DNA from: Umbilicaria muhlenbergii
Lineage: Eukaryota > Ascomycota > Lecanoromycetes > Umbilicariales > Umbilicariaceae
Reading direction: 5' to 3'
Assembly: GCA_000611775.1 (NCBI GenBank)
Contig: KK106981.1
Location: 8,541,431 to 8,605,430 of the forward strand
DNA length: 64,000 nt
Shown: in pieces, positions 1-12,400 of the stretch
How the letters are laid out: each line of letters opens with the position of its first letter
Position numbering within the stretch: the stretch's first letter is position 1
Position numbers and translations under genes: made by a program
Notes under the pieces: model-generated
Told to the model about the DNA's origin: nothing
The model's input: the letters and a program-made list of their open reading frames with translations, nothing else
Databases searched by the model: none

Positions 1-1507
1 CAGCACAACACTCGCCCCCTTAGGAATCTTATACCCCATATACTCATCATCGCGAGTAGCCGCATGCGGAATCCCCAACGGCACAGTCGGCATCCAACGC
101 AAGCTCTCCGTGATACAAGCGCGAATATACGGCAAATTCTGTTCATCGTCCATAGTGGGCAGACGGTCGGGACCGACGACGCGGTCGAGTTCTTCTTGGG
201 CACGCGCCTGCACGTCGGGGAAGACGAGCATGGCTTGCACGAAGCCGACGAGGACGTTGGCTGTGGTCTCGGAGCCGGCTTCGAGCATGCTGCCGCTGAC
301 GTAGGCGGCTAGGCTGTCGGAAATGGGGGAGATTTCTTGCGCTTTGATGAGGTCGACGCAGAAGCAGGGCTGGAAGGGGAACCGGGTTAGAAGGGTTGGT
401 GGGGTGGTGGTGAAGGGGATGGGTGCGGGCTTACCTTGGCGGTGCCGTTCTTGATGGCGGTTTTGACGTTCATCCAGTGGTGCATGTAGAGCTCTTGTTC
501 GTTCTCGTGGAGGCTTTTGGCGTAAGGGCGGAGGGGGACGCAGATGTCGGGGAGATGTCTCAGAATGGGATAGATGTCCAAGAGAGCGGCGCTGGCCAAG
601 CTGCTGGCTTGGGACCACTTTTCTATACCCTGTTGTCAATTTCAGCACGCTTGAACAAGCCATTTCACATATATATAGGTGTAAATCACAGACATCAAAC
701 AACTGTAATAGTCTCGGATCATCGACATGGGTCGTACGGAAACCATAGATCATTTGCGTGGTCAGCGAATGTGTGTAGCGGCGGATGTGGTCTACGAATC
801 GGTCTGGCGTGTCGAGGAGATCGACGAGCATGCGCTTGGTTTCGAGGATTTGGTACGGGACGTAGGATTTGGCCGCGTTGACATGGAGGATATTGTGCAC
901 CAACTTTCGGATCATGCGCCACGTGGGGCCGTATTTCTGGTGCGTGTTAGTTCACGGAGCGAGGCAGGCAATGACTGCGTTTCTAGAGGGCAGCTTTGTG
1001 GAAGATAACCACAGTTTGGTCCTCTGCCGACGTACCATGAGAACCATCCTCATTCCAGTGCTGATCAAGTCCTGTGATACATACGCGTCAGGTCGGTCAG
1101 AGTAGATGTCGCTGCGCTTGTCTAATAGATCCTTGACAGCTGTTTCTGACGAAAGGACGATGACTGTTTTGGTTCCCAGCATGAGCGAGTAAACCGGGCT
1201 ACGAGCTGTAAGCATTGAACCACACGGCGAACCGGACCGGGGAAGATATGGTTAAGGCATACCCGTATTCCTGAGCCCATTTCTGGAACTGGAGATGGCC
1301 ATCTCGTGAAGGCATCTATATGACGACGTCAGTAAGGTCCGAGCATGCTACATCGTTGACACAGACCTGGTGAAGATTTCCTAGAATTGGCAGCGTCGGA
1401 GGGCCTGGGGGATAACCCGCAGGCCTCCGCCCAACCCGTAGAAGTTTGACGGCCCCAACGACAAGCACCAGCACAACCGTGACAACAGCAAGTGGAGGCA
1501 GAGCCAT
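1..1507 (-). CDS. Cytochrome P450 monooxygenase, 3' part outside window
   Basis: Microsomal haem monooxygenase of unknown substrate. Six exons fit: 1507-1367, 1315-1263, 1198-1036, 936-694, 629-435 and 369 to beyond base 1, joined by introns of 51, 64, 99, 64 and 65 bp with GT..AG ends and consistent phase, giving about 388 residues so far. The N-terminus is a hydrophobic anchor (about residues 4-22) followed by the proline-rich hinge YPPGPPTLPILGNLHQ. The I-helix oxygen-activation motif AGSETT is at about 296-301 and the K-helix ExxR (ESLR) at 353-356. The haem-binding cysteine loop would lie outside the window, so integrity cannot be judged. Style resembles fungal secondary-metabolism P450s of the O-methylsterigmatocystin oxidoreductase-like group, but no neighbouring biosynthetic genes are visible. 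Start chosen at the first ATG before the anchor. Confidence 0.9.
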
Positions 1508-2343
1508 CTTTTGTTCTGACTATTGGAACGCAAACCGAAGAACGAGACAGGTGAATAAATGGAGGAGGGATTAATCAACAGCCCAGCCGATGAAGAGACA
1601 AGAGCGCAGTAGTTGAGAGGAAACAATTCCATCATTGGCATTATATATATCGCGCACCCGTCTCTGTAATAATGTCTCCATCTGCCAATGGAGGTGGCAT
1701 GAATAATACACCCTACTCCCAAACGCACTCTACGGCCAACCATATTGCCTCCTCGAGGTGCGCTCTGCACAGTCAGCCGGAATGACCAAACGCCGTGGAG
1801 GATTCTTCTCCACAAAATCCCAGTGTGGATTGCGGGGTGGCAGGCAGGGTCTCAGATGCAGCAGAGCGAGGAAGGGTCGAGATCAACGGCGGTTTCGCCT
1901 ATCAAAAACCCGCGAGTAATCTGTGCAACGCGCCACAGGCCTCGCCAAGGAAGAATCATGTACAGTCAGCCTCTAGGGTTGTATGAGATCTGCATTGTAT
2001 GATCATGTAAATCTCTAGGTCTCGTATCACATGGGTGAGTCAGGTGGCTCAACCGCTTTGGCAACTTCTCTATTTACATCAAGAGATGAGGTTCCCTAGT
2101 GGTCGATGAGACTCGGAGAATCATTTGAGATTCTCTCGTCGTACAGAAATATGTGACCGAGAATATATCTTGCAGGAAGTGGTCCATCGCTGAGTTCAAA
2201 GCCCCAGATACAGCCCCAAAGGCACCATATATTAGATCCGCTACATATCTCAATGCACCGCCTAGCTTCCTGCTTCCCGCTGTAAATGCAACAAACGCGC
2301 CCAACTCCCCAACCCCAAACGCCGACCCGTATGAAGACCCCTT
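1508..2343. other. Intergenic region, P450 promoter and 3' end of class VII chitin synthase
   Basis: About 840 bp between the P450 start and the chitin synthase stop, both on the minus strand. No credible coding frame, tRNA or repeat was seen apart from the TATA-like run; it should hold the P450 promoter and the upstream gene's terminator. Confidence 0.6.
1636..1652 (-). promoter_or_regulatory. TATA-like element upstream of the P450 gene
   Basis: An alternating TA run (TATATATAAT on the minus strand) lies about 135 bp upstream of the P450 start codon, a plausible distance for a fungal TATA box. Assignment rests on sequence and position only. Confidence 0.35.
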
Positions 2344-5300
2344 TTACATATTCGCCAGTTCCGTATCAATCTGTCTGTCCAAGAATGCCCTCCTCTCGCC
2401 AACCAATTCGGTCTGTAACCGCTGCTCCACCAGTGCGCGTACTAAACAAACGTCAGCATTAAAAAACCCCTAACCACGCCATAATGTAAGACAAACCTTG
2501 CTTCTTCGTAACATTATCCAAATCCACCTCCGCCAAACACGCACGAATCGCCTCCGCCACCGTGAAGTCATCCGGCCCCGCATTCATATTCTGGAAGTCC
2601 ACTGTACTGACCGGCCTACTTCCGCCATACCCGAGCGGACTGCGACTCTGCTGTCCCAGTGGAGGTGAGTAGAGGGGCATCAGATTCTCCGCGCTTTGCA
2701 TGTACGGCATGCTTTGTCTTTGGTTGAACGGGTTGGGACTGTCGCGGTATTGCTCGCCGCCCATCGACATGAGGGGCTGATTCGGTTGCGGCGTTGTGGG
2801 TTGGTCGGCGTAGGGGGTGAAGCTGGAGTAAGTGGATTGGCGACGCATGGCCGCCGGGGAGCGTGGAGGCATGTACTGAGGGCCCTGGGTTGGGAAGCCG
2901 GTCAGGATTGTGGACGCGGGTTTGACCGACGAGTACATGGAGCGTATATCGTCCATTTCGTAGCCATTCTCGCCGTAGCCGTCTTGATAGACCTTTTCCA
3001 TGCTGGTAGGGTTACCGCGACGACCCGGTAGGTTATTCGCAGCGGCATAGTCGTCCCAGCGCTGGAGTGGAATGCTTCGAGGATCGAAACCGTTGTCTTC
3101 TAGGGCCACGACTTGCTTGCCTTCCTTTTCTCCGAGGACGATGCGCGTGTTACCCCAGGTGAAGTTGTCCTGGTTCCAGAAAGAGAAGATGGGTAGGACG
3201 AAGGAGTAGATGGGGAAAGCAATGATATAAATAATCATCCAGCCTACATGTTGCCACTGCCTCTTAATGATGAAGATGAGCGCCTGCAGACCGTAGACCG
3301 CAGCAATCATGATGATCGATATCAACGGAAATTGCCCAGAGTGAGTTGCGACACGGTAGATGAGGTATCCAAGATAGACGCAAGTAGCGGGAAGGATAAT
3401 AGTACCGAAAAGATCAATAAACACCACGAAGCGCATGCTGAAACAGCAGAATCCACACAGGTCCTTGAGGAAAACCAATTCGGCCAAGTTGTGGATGGTC
3501 GAGTTGATCCAACGACGCCTTTGGGAGAGTAGCACGCCCCAAGTCTCAGGTGCGGCGGTGAGGGCATATGCGCCAGAATCAAATTTGTAAGACATGGCGG
3601 GGAAGTGCTTCGTCATTAACGTAGTGAGGTACCGATCTTCTCCAAGTGATAGGAGGTTCTTCTTGTGCAGCGTGTCTACTTCACAGTCGCTATACTCGTT
3701 GATAATCTTGTCGGATATAATCAGGGGTCGACCCTTGTCCGCTGTTCGGATCCGATACATACAGAAGCTGCACACTTGTTAACAGGAAGTAAGGGAGATG
3801 GTGTCTTGAGGGTTACATACCAACCGGGCAAACATGTAACCGATCCAAAGAGGGATTCGAAGGCTTTTGCAAGGTGATGGGAGATGAAGTATTCGTATAC
3901 TTGAATCATCGTCCACCAAGTCCTATCTTCATTCTCCAGACTGGTCTCGCCGCATATACCTGCGATTTTAGCATCGTTGGCACAGCTAGCGACGAGGCGA
4001 TTCAGAGAATCTTCTCTAACACTAGTGTCCGCATCAACCATCAGAAGGTATTCATAAAGCTCAGGATCCACACCAATGATGTTATTGATTTGATGGAACA
4101 TCTCAAGCTCAAGCGGCGACATCGGTGAGCGGTGGTGCACCCGGTTGAGGAAGCTCATGAGAAGGATTTGCGAGTCACGTTTGCCCCGGTTGCCAGGCTT
4201 GGGCTTCGTTTGCTCGGACTCTTTGCCCACTTTCACGACGACAATGTAGGGGACAACATTTCCCTCATACTCGTAGAGACCTGAGTACACTTTTCCATAA
4301 TTTAGCTGCTCGTTGCTTTGTCCGACAGATTTGAACGGTAATGCGGGAGGATCGATCTTAGGATCTACTCCGAGAATATCGAGTACGATTTTAGGTGTAG
4401 GTCTATCGTTACCGCCACCGACAATCATGCCGTCGCAGATCACGCAGATGAGCTTTCTCTTGTTGTCATATTGAAGGGCCGTCAGGGAGTCGAGACCCTT
4501 CCTTAGATGATCTTCTCCTTCGGTATAAGCTGGAACTTGGCAGATCACAAATTTGTCCTGGGCCGCCGGCCGTCGCTTGGATCCCAACTGGAGAGCAGCT
4601 AGAAACTTGACAAGAATGACGGTGCAGAGGACGACCGTGAAAGCCAACAGGATATAGTTGTTGACTTGACATCTCGGGGCGTCTCTGAAATCCGTCTTTC
4701 CCACATAGAAAACGTTGTTCATACAGTTCAAGCTGTTGGAGAAATTCGCCGTATTCTGCCACTGGCTTGTTATGTCGAGGCCTGCGTTGCTCTGTATGAG
4801 CGCTGTTACTTCGGGAGGGAAAAACTCATAAAGTGGGTAGCCGTTCTTTATCGTCAAAGTATTAAAGTAGTCTGTCAAATCATAAATCTTGCCGTTGATT
4901 ATCACCCACTGGCGGCCTTCGTCCTGCCCTTGTGAATTCACTGAAGCCTTGGTCGTAACCAGATCGCCTTTGTAAAATTCTTGAATCTTCGGCAGGAACG
5001 AGTTGGTATACCAATTAATGTCATGCAGTTTAGTCGTAGTCGTCGGTTGGTAGGTGGGCCCGGACGTATGGAGACCCTCGGGGTATATCGGTGTGTTATT
5101 AGCAATCAGCTGAACTATAGGATCCTTGACCAAACCAGGGCAAGCTATGGTAAGAGGTGGCTGAAAATACTCATCCAAATTCATGCCTGCAAAAGGGAGC
5201 ATATTCTGTTGAGTAGTCTGGATGGAGGTATCGCTATGCTGTACCTTCCAGAATTTGGAGATATCATAGACCTTCCCGTGGATACTGACGTAGAAATCGT

Positions 5301-7845
5301 TGGTCCCTTGGTGCTCGCCCACCTCTTTCTCATTCCAGGCTTTGTCGAAGTTCGGGCACAAGAGTCTGCCAAACGCCACAATGTAAAAAACCACGGTGGC
5401 GTTGAGCAGAAAGATAAGCAGCATGAGGACAATCTTTTCTCGCCAGGCCATGCGCACGTCGGGTCTTTTCATACGGCCAACGTAGCGCAGAAGGAAAGAT
5501 GGTATCCAGAAAGTGAGGGCCCAAACGAATGCGACCCATATGCGTCGAGACTTGGTTGTTGGCTGGGACGTTATATGCTTAGGCTGTCCTATTTCTGCAT
5601 CAAGTTCACCAGCAATCTTTTCAATCTCCGGATCGTTGTAGTCATACTTGGTTTCATCCCCTTTGGCACCAAGACCGTAGTCACCCGGCATAGTGTTGAG
5701 GGTACGTGCCATTGTCGGCGCGATTGAACGAGCACCGCCCATGGCGCTTTTGGCCAAGGTGGCAGAACTTTGGTGCCTTTGCAAGAGATCCTCTCGACTA
5801 ACATGGGGTGTCGACTCCTCGCTTACGGAAGGGAAAAATGGGTTGGTGCTGAGGCCTGGTACTGTAGATGAGTAGCCCGTAGGAACCGTCTCTCCCATCA
5901 TGCCGTAATCTGGAGGGCCCCACGTCGTATTTTCGAGAGGTTTGAGGTCGAGCATGCTCTCAGCCTCCCACCACGCTCCTTCTCGCATCCAAACGCGCTC
6001 GTGTCCAACGACAACCTCCCCATTGCTCCAGCCACGTTCCAAGATCCAGCTTTCGACACCATCCTTGCCTTCTTTGCAGCCCAAGCGAGCGTATCTAGTG
6101 CAGAACTCTTCAACATCAAAGTCTGCGGTGAAATCAAGATTCTTGTTGCGTCGATTGGCCCATTCTGGCAGTCTCCAAGCCCGCAGCTGTCGCGACACAG
6201 TACCTGCAGACCATGCCGAGGTCGTAGAGGCCAAGGTCGCGAGACTCGCGGGAGACTCGTCCGTAGGATGTAGAGAGAGGTGATACCAAACCCTGCTACT
6301 ACCGAGTGTTGCCGGGAGATCAAACCGGGGGTGTTTGCCAACGTTGACGCCTTCGCCTTGAACCGGATACAAGATCTTTCGCAGAAATCCGCCGTCCTCA
6401 GCTTCTGCGCCAACCTTCTCTAGCACACCCTCCCTACGGTCTCTCTCGTGCTCTCTCTCTCTACTTGTCGGGCCCCCTATGATTCCTAGATCTGCTGCCA
6501 CGTCCGAGACGGCATTGGTCATCTCCTTGATCACCGACAAACCCGCCCCGACAACTTCCACGCCGTCGTCTTTCATTTCTGCGTTGATGCCTATGGAGTC
6601 ATCGAAGACGCCACGAAGGGCTACTGCCTTGCCAAGTTCCGATCCTGGTATCTCTACGACTGTAAGGCTGACATTATCTCCATTTTCCTCGTCAGTCCTT
6701 GGAGTTCTTGCGCCAAAACGGCCATTGCCACTCTCACTCGACGAATCCGCATCCTTGGCTGTCTGAATTTCGGCAGCGATCGTTTGATTGGCTTTCAAAA
6801 GTACCCAGTCAACTAGAGCTTCGTAAATGCCGGCAACCAGGACTTCGCGCTCATGGGTACTGCACTTCTGCACCAGGACTTCAGGATCCAGACCCAAGAG
6901 GCCCCCGACATCTTCGCAAACGTCTTCGAGAGCCTCCTCATCAACCAAGAAGCCCAGAGTTTCTCCCAGTTTGAGTAAACCCGCAAGGACTGAAAGCAGG
7001 CTTCGATGTGCGGAGCCCTTGATGCCGATTGCTTTGAGCCCAGCCCGGAAGTCCTCTGCAGAAGCAGCATCATCGGCTGTCGGAAGGTATGATGGTGGGT
7101 CGAAGGTGTTGGACCTATTCAAAAGGGAGTACGCCGAGGGAGGCTTGAGGCCGAGAAACTCTCTCTCCGCAGGGGTCGACGCAGAGGTCAAGAGATAGTA
7201 GAACACATCAAATCCACGGTACCCTGCCTCCGATGGGATGTTGAGGAGGCCTCCAGATGTGTCGATACCCGAAGTGGAGATTGCCAAGGATGCAGCAGTG
7301 AGGCTGCCGGCGAGTGTCAGCGTGAAAGATGCGGCAAGAGCAGAATGCCTGGGAGCTGAAGGATTGAACGGCGTGATGGTATGCGTAAATGGTCGTAATA
7401 CTGCTAGTGCAGTGTGGAATGTTGATGGAACGGAAAGTGGCAAGGCTGAGATGAACGGTGACAATAACGAAGGGGTTGAATGATGCAGTGACCTAGATCA
7501 GACGACGTTAGTAAGGCAATGAGGAGCTTCAGACTCGATGTCGACCGACCCTAAGACTATGCAGCCGTCCTCCGCTCGTCGTCTCGCATGCTCCCACGCC
7601 TGCCGCGCCAGGTCTGTGTCCACCACGCCTCCCTGCCCACCGTCGCCGCCTGCCGTAAGCCAAGTGCTGACGACCAGACTGGTGCTCGCATCCAGACGAT
7701 ACGGCTGAGCGGAAGTGTAGATTGTGTGCAAAGTGTTGAGAAGAGTGGTGGTGGAGACCTGGGTGGCATGTTGTGCAGCGGAACGGAGGGCGGTAGGAGT
7801 CGAGGGGTTGGAAAACATGGACATGCGATTTGCGGTGCCGACCAT
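2344..7845 (-). CDS. csmB: Class VII chitin synthase with degenerate myosin motor-like domain
   Basis: Membrane glycosyltransferase that polymerises GlcNAc from UDP-GlcNAc into cell-wall chitin. Exons 7845-7550, 7492-3821, 3767-2497 and 2441-2344 give 1778 residues; the first intron has a perfect CTAAC branch site. The N-terminal myosin-like part has no GESGSGKT P-loop; the aligned stretch reads [16 protein letters not shown], as known for the CsmB group. Then follow a membrane segment, a cytochrome b5-like fold, the chitin synthase core with LPGCFCMYR and the catalytic QRRRW near residues 1405-1409, C-terminal membrane helices, and a DEK_C-like tail ending in TELANM. The start is the ATG at 7845; the frame opens slightly upstream only with TTG. 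It lies head-to-head with the class V gene, an arrangement known from Aspergillus and Fusarium. Confidence 0.95.
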
Positions 7846-9456
7846 GGTCAAGGAGCTTTTGCCCAGATCTTCCTTCTAATGGTTGTGGTTCGCAGAAGGT
7901 AGAAAGGCTACGAGTATGGCATGCTGTGAAGCAGGGGCCCGGAAGAAAGTCGCTTCGCAGCCTTGTCGTATTTCGTCGCGTGGTTTTCTCGAAGAAGTGG
8001 TAGAACAGAGAGCGGCTAGGTTCCAACGAAGGTGGAGAAGGTGGTAACGAGTGTGATTGATGGTTGTATGCTGTTCAGCGTCGAAGGGGTGAAGTGTTCG
8101 GTGTGAAAGCAGGTTGATGTTGATGTCGTTCTTCGGAGCACAACAGGCACACGGCCAATGCACATGCACATGCACATGGTTGGAGGGGCCCCTGGTCCCT
8201 ATCCGCGGTGGTAGGAGTACAGGCTCCAGGCTCCGTACTCCTTACTCCTTCCAGCAAAGGTTTCGGGGCTTCAGGCCACTCGCTCGTCGCACCCGGGTGG
8301 CGGCACGAATTGGAAGCGTGTTTATTTTCAGACGCTTTCAGCGGCGGGAGCTAGTCTAGTGCATTGGAATGTCTGGGGCAAAAAACTCTTCCTTCGTCCG
8401 TCGTCCCTCTTCCTCTGGCTCGAGCTCGTGTATGCACTATGCAGACGCGTATGCGCCGGAGATCTTGCTCATCCTTCCAACATCATTGTGTTGACATGAT
8501 TGACTAAATGGAGTCGTGTCGAAGCACTTTGCAATTCCCTCTTATTCTCACGGAAGCAACTTGATTATTACTTCCCGACGATTCGGTTTCGCGATGGCAT
8601 ACTCTAACTCCGAAACAGTGCTTATGACGGCGCATTGATGAGCCTCGCCAAAATGCAAAATGGAGGAATGTGCCAAGAAGGAGGGCGACCCCACGGTAGC
8701 CGCCATCGGCTTGATTGGGACGGAGGGACAAGCATGGGATGACAACCATGACAACAATGCACAGCCCTGTGGCATGGGGCTTCTTGTATTACGGACGGAC
8801 ATCTGAAAATCTTTGGCCCGATAGAAGTGTGAGCATCGACACAAGTAGTCAGGTAGATACCGGTACAAGCTGACGAGAAAGAAAACTTTTTCGCGCCGTT
8901 GGATCCTTTTCAATAGTGGTAGCTGTCCGAGTAGTGCTCCGTTAGTGCCCCTGGATGGATTTTGTAGTGGGGACCTCCAGGTGCCCCCTCCGGCCTGGAG
9001 CGCTAAGTTTAGTAACAGCTGAACCAGGTGGTCGATTGCACGTCTCCTGGATGATGCCATCGACGCAGAATGCTTTCAATATCTTGAAGCACTTCACTTC
9101 ACCTCGCTTTGTACCACCTCGCCATTGTTTCGTGCGGTTCGATCTCTTTGCTCGGAAATTCGCCGTCGTTTTACCCTGTCTCCGCGTGCCTCCACGCTCG
9201 CTTTCCATGTTGATCATCCTGGTTTGTTACTAGGCTGAGGCGTGTTTTGCCGCAACCCCCAGAACATCCCACCGTATCCTCTCTTTACGAAGCACGGCTA
9301 CTTGACGAACGATGTTATAGGGAATCCTGAACACAAAGCCACTCGATAATTTAGTTGGTATACTGAGGATTGGTGTTATACTTTGGGGCTTTCTTCGAGC
9401 GCCGAGCGGTCTCCACCCGCGAGCCCTCAAGGCTGAAAAACAATCACTGAACCATC
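7846..9456. promoter_or_regulatory. Shared divergent promoter of the two chitin synthase genes
   Basis: A 1.6-kb gap separates the two divergent start codons. No coding frame in it shows family similarity. Given the known co-occurrence of csmA and csmB type genes, it is likely a bidirectional control region. No specific binding site could be named with confidence. Confidence 0.7.
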
Positions 9457-12400
9457 ATGGCCCTTCATTCCATGGCTGGGAATAGCCCAGCTCACTCACA
9501 GCCTTCGTTACCGGCCTTGCCAAATCATCTACAGTCAGACACACATCTGACCGCTCATCTAGCCAGTCGGTAGGCTATCGCCTTTAGGGCCCACGCTTTA
9601 CACCCAAGTGCTGACAGAACCAATAGCTTCCACGTCTCTCTTCCTACCGCTCGTTTGTCCTCCCAAGCGCTGGTCTCGTTGAATACCTATGCATCGTCTG
9701 CGAAAGGTCCCAATGGCGGGAAGGAGGGAAGTGCAATGGGAGAGGTTGAGCTCTTGGCCGAAAGGGCTTGGGCGAGGCTAGGTGGCCGAGGTGAAAACCA
9801 GGCGGTTGTGTTTCTGTAAGCCCGGAGATAGCGACAAGGCAATCTTTAGCTACATGGAGACTGACACGGTGTGATTCATAGCGGGGAGTCGGGGTCTGGC
9901 AAGACAACTCTACGCTCTCACCTTCTTTCATCCTTCCTTTCCTTTTCCGCCACGCCTCTATCGACGAAGCTATCGCTTGCTACCTTCGTTTTCGATACCC
10001 TGACGACGACCAAGTCTGTCACTACGCCAACAGCATCAAAAGCAGGCCTCTTCTTCGAACTACAATATGACGCTTCATCGACGATGAACCCAACACTGAT
10101 CGGAGGCAAACTCCTTGATCATAGGCTAGAGCGTAGCAGGATAGCAACCGTGCCGACGGGCGAGCGAAGTTTCCACGTCCTATACTATTTGTTGGCGGGG
10201 ACGAGCGCTGCAGAGAAGGAACATCTGGGTCTGAGTGCTCCAAGTTTGATCTCAGAGCGTGGTATATCAACCGCCAACAGGGCGTCCGAAACCATCGGTC
10301 ATAAGAGATGGCGGTATTTAGGACACCCAACACAGCTGAAAGTTGGCATCAACGATAGTGAAGGATTTCAGCACTTCAAGACAGCATTACGAAAGCTCGA
10401 ATTTCCAAGGGAAGAGATAGCGGAGATCTGCCAGATCCTGGCTTGCATATTGCACATTGGACAACTGGAGTTCACGACCAGTGAGTCGACGACACCTGCT
10501 GCCGACGAAAGCGGCGGCTACTCCCATGAAGGTGGCGAAACGGTGACCGTAGTCCGGAATAAGGAAGTCCTCGGCATCGTTGCGGCTTTCCTAGGCTTGA
10601 GCACACAAGACCTTGAGACGAACCTTGGGTACAGGACCAAGACACTTCACCGTGAACGTGTCACAGTGTTGCTGGATCCAAAGGGCGCTCGTGAGAACGC
10701 CGACGAGCTAGCACGCACGTTATACTCTCTACTTGTGGCATATGTCATTGAGCAGATCAATCAAAGAACATGTGCTTTGGAGGACTCTGTTGCGAACACC
10801 ATCTCGATTGTTGACTTTCCGGGATTTGCGCAGTCTGCTTCGACTGGGTCTACGCTCGACCAGTTGCTTAACAACGCAGCTACCGAATCTCTCTACAACT
10901 TCTCCCTGCAAAGCTTCTTCGAGCGGAAAGCCGACTTATTGGAGAGTGAAGAAGTTAGCGTTGCGGCCACCAGCTATTTCGACAACACTGATGCTGTCCG
11001 TGGTTTGCTCAAGCATGGCAACGGACTTTTGAGTATCTTGGATGATCAAACTCGACGCGGCAGGACTGACTACCAGTTTTTGGAGAGTATCCGCAAGCGT
11101 TTCGAGAACAAGAATCCTGCTATAATAGCTGGCAGCGCTACACTTATACCACCTGGCAGCAATTTCCCTACACGTAATACCGCGGCGTCTTTCACTGTGA
11201 AGCACTTTGCTGGTGAGGTTGAATATCCAGTGAACGGCTTGGTCGAAGAGAACGGAGAGGTCATTGCAGGCGACCTGATGAATATGATCAATTCTACCAG
11301 GAGCGACTTTGTCCGAGAGCTCTTTGGGCAAGAGGCCCTCCAGACCATCGTGCATCCGAAGGAGAAGACTGCGATAATACAGGCCCAAGTCAGCTCGAAA
11401 CCTCTTCGCATGCCCAGTATGGCTCGGCGGCGAGGCCAGAGGCCGGCGAGACTCGCCGCACGCGCGGGAAGCGACGAGCACTCGGCAGAAGACGATATGG
11501 ATGACTTCAACGGTTCGACTGGCCGGGATCGGAAGGAACCTAGCGAAAGAAAGAAGACTGGTTCTCGTCCGGGTGGCCTTGATCAAGGCGCGTCAGGCCA
11601 ATTCTTGGTATCGCTTGACAACATCACCAAGTCGCTTTCTTTGCCGAACACAAACCCCTACTTCGTATTCTGCCTCAAGCCCAATGATCGTCGTATCGCC
11701 AATCAATTTGACAGCAAATGCGTCCGGACGCAAATCCAAACTTTCGGAATTGCGGAAATTAGCCAGCGTTTGCGGAATGCCGACTTCAGTCTCTTTCTTC
11801 CATTCGGGGAGTTCTTAGGCCTTGCTGAAGCCGAGGCGGTCCTTGTAGGTAGTGAACGGGAGAAGGCCGAGATGGTCCTTGACGAGAGAGGATGGCCAGG
11901 TAACGAAGCTCGGGTCGGCAGTACCGGGGTGTTCCTAAGTGAACGATGCTGGGCTGAAGTCGCCAAGCTCGGCGACAAAGGCTTCGTAACTGGAGGTTAT
12001 CCAGGCGGGGAAACAGAGGGCCGTGATGAGATATTCCGAGGTGATCGTGGAGTTTACGGGGACTCGAAGGTCAACCTGATATCGTCACAGGATGACTTCT
12101 TGTCTCCAGCGTACCGCGATGATGTCAAACAAGGCAGTCACTTCGGCAGCCGTGAAATGGATGCACGCTCAGATGCGGGAGCATCCGCGTTTCACTCTGG
12201 TGATATGTTTCACAACCTCGAAACGAGGGAGCATATGGCCGAAAAGGGGAACGAGAAGAAAATGGAGGAGGTAGATGACGTTGTAACTTCGGGTAGCCGA
12301 AAGCGATGGCTGGCTGTTGTATGGCTGTTGACGTTCTACGTCCCAGACTTCCTTATCAAGTGGATTGGGCGGATGAAGCGCCCAGACATTCGGACAGCTT

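Noticed and set aside
3721-7464. 1247-codon frame taken as the full 5' part of the class VII chitin synthase from 7464
   Set aside because: The first codon there is TTG; a 57-bp intron with a CTAAC branch joins it to an ATG exon at 7845.
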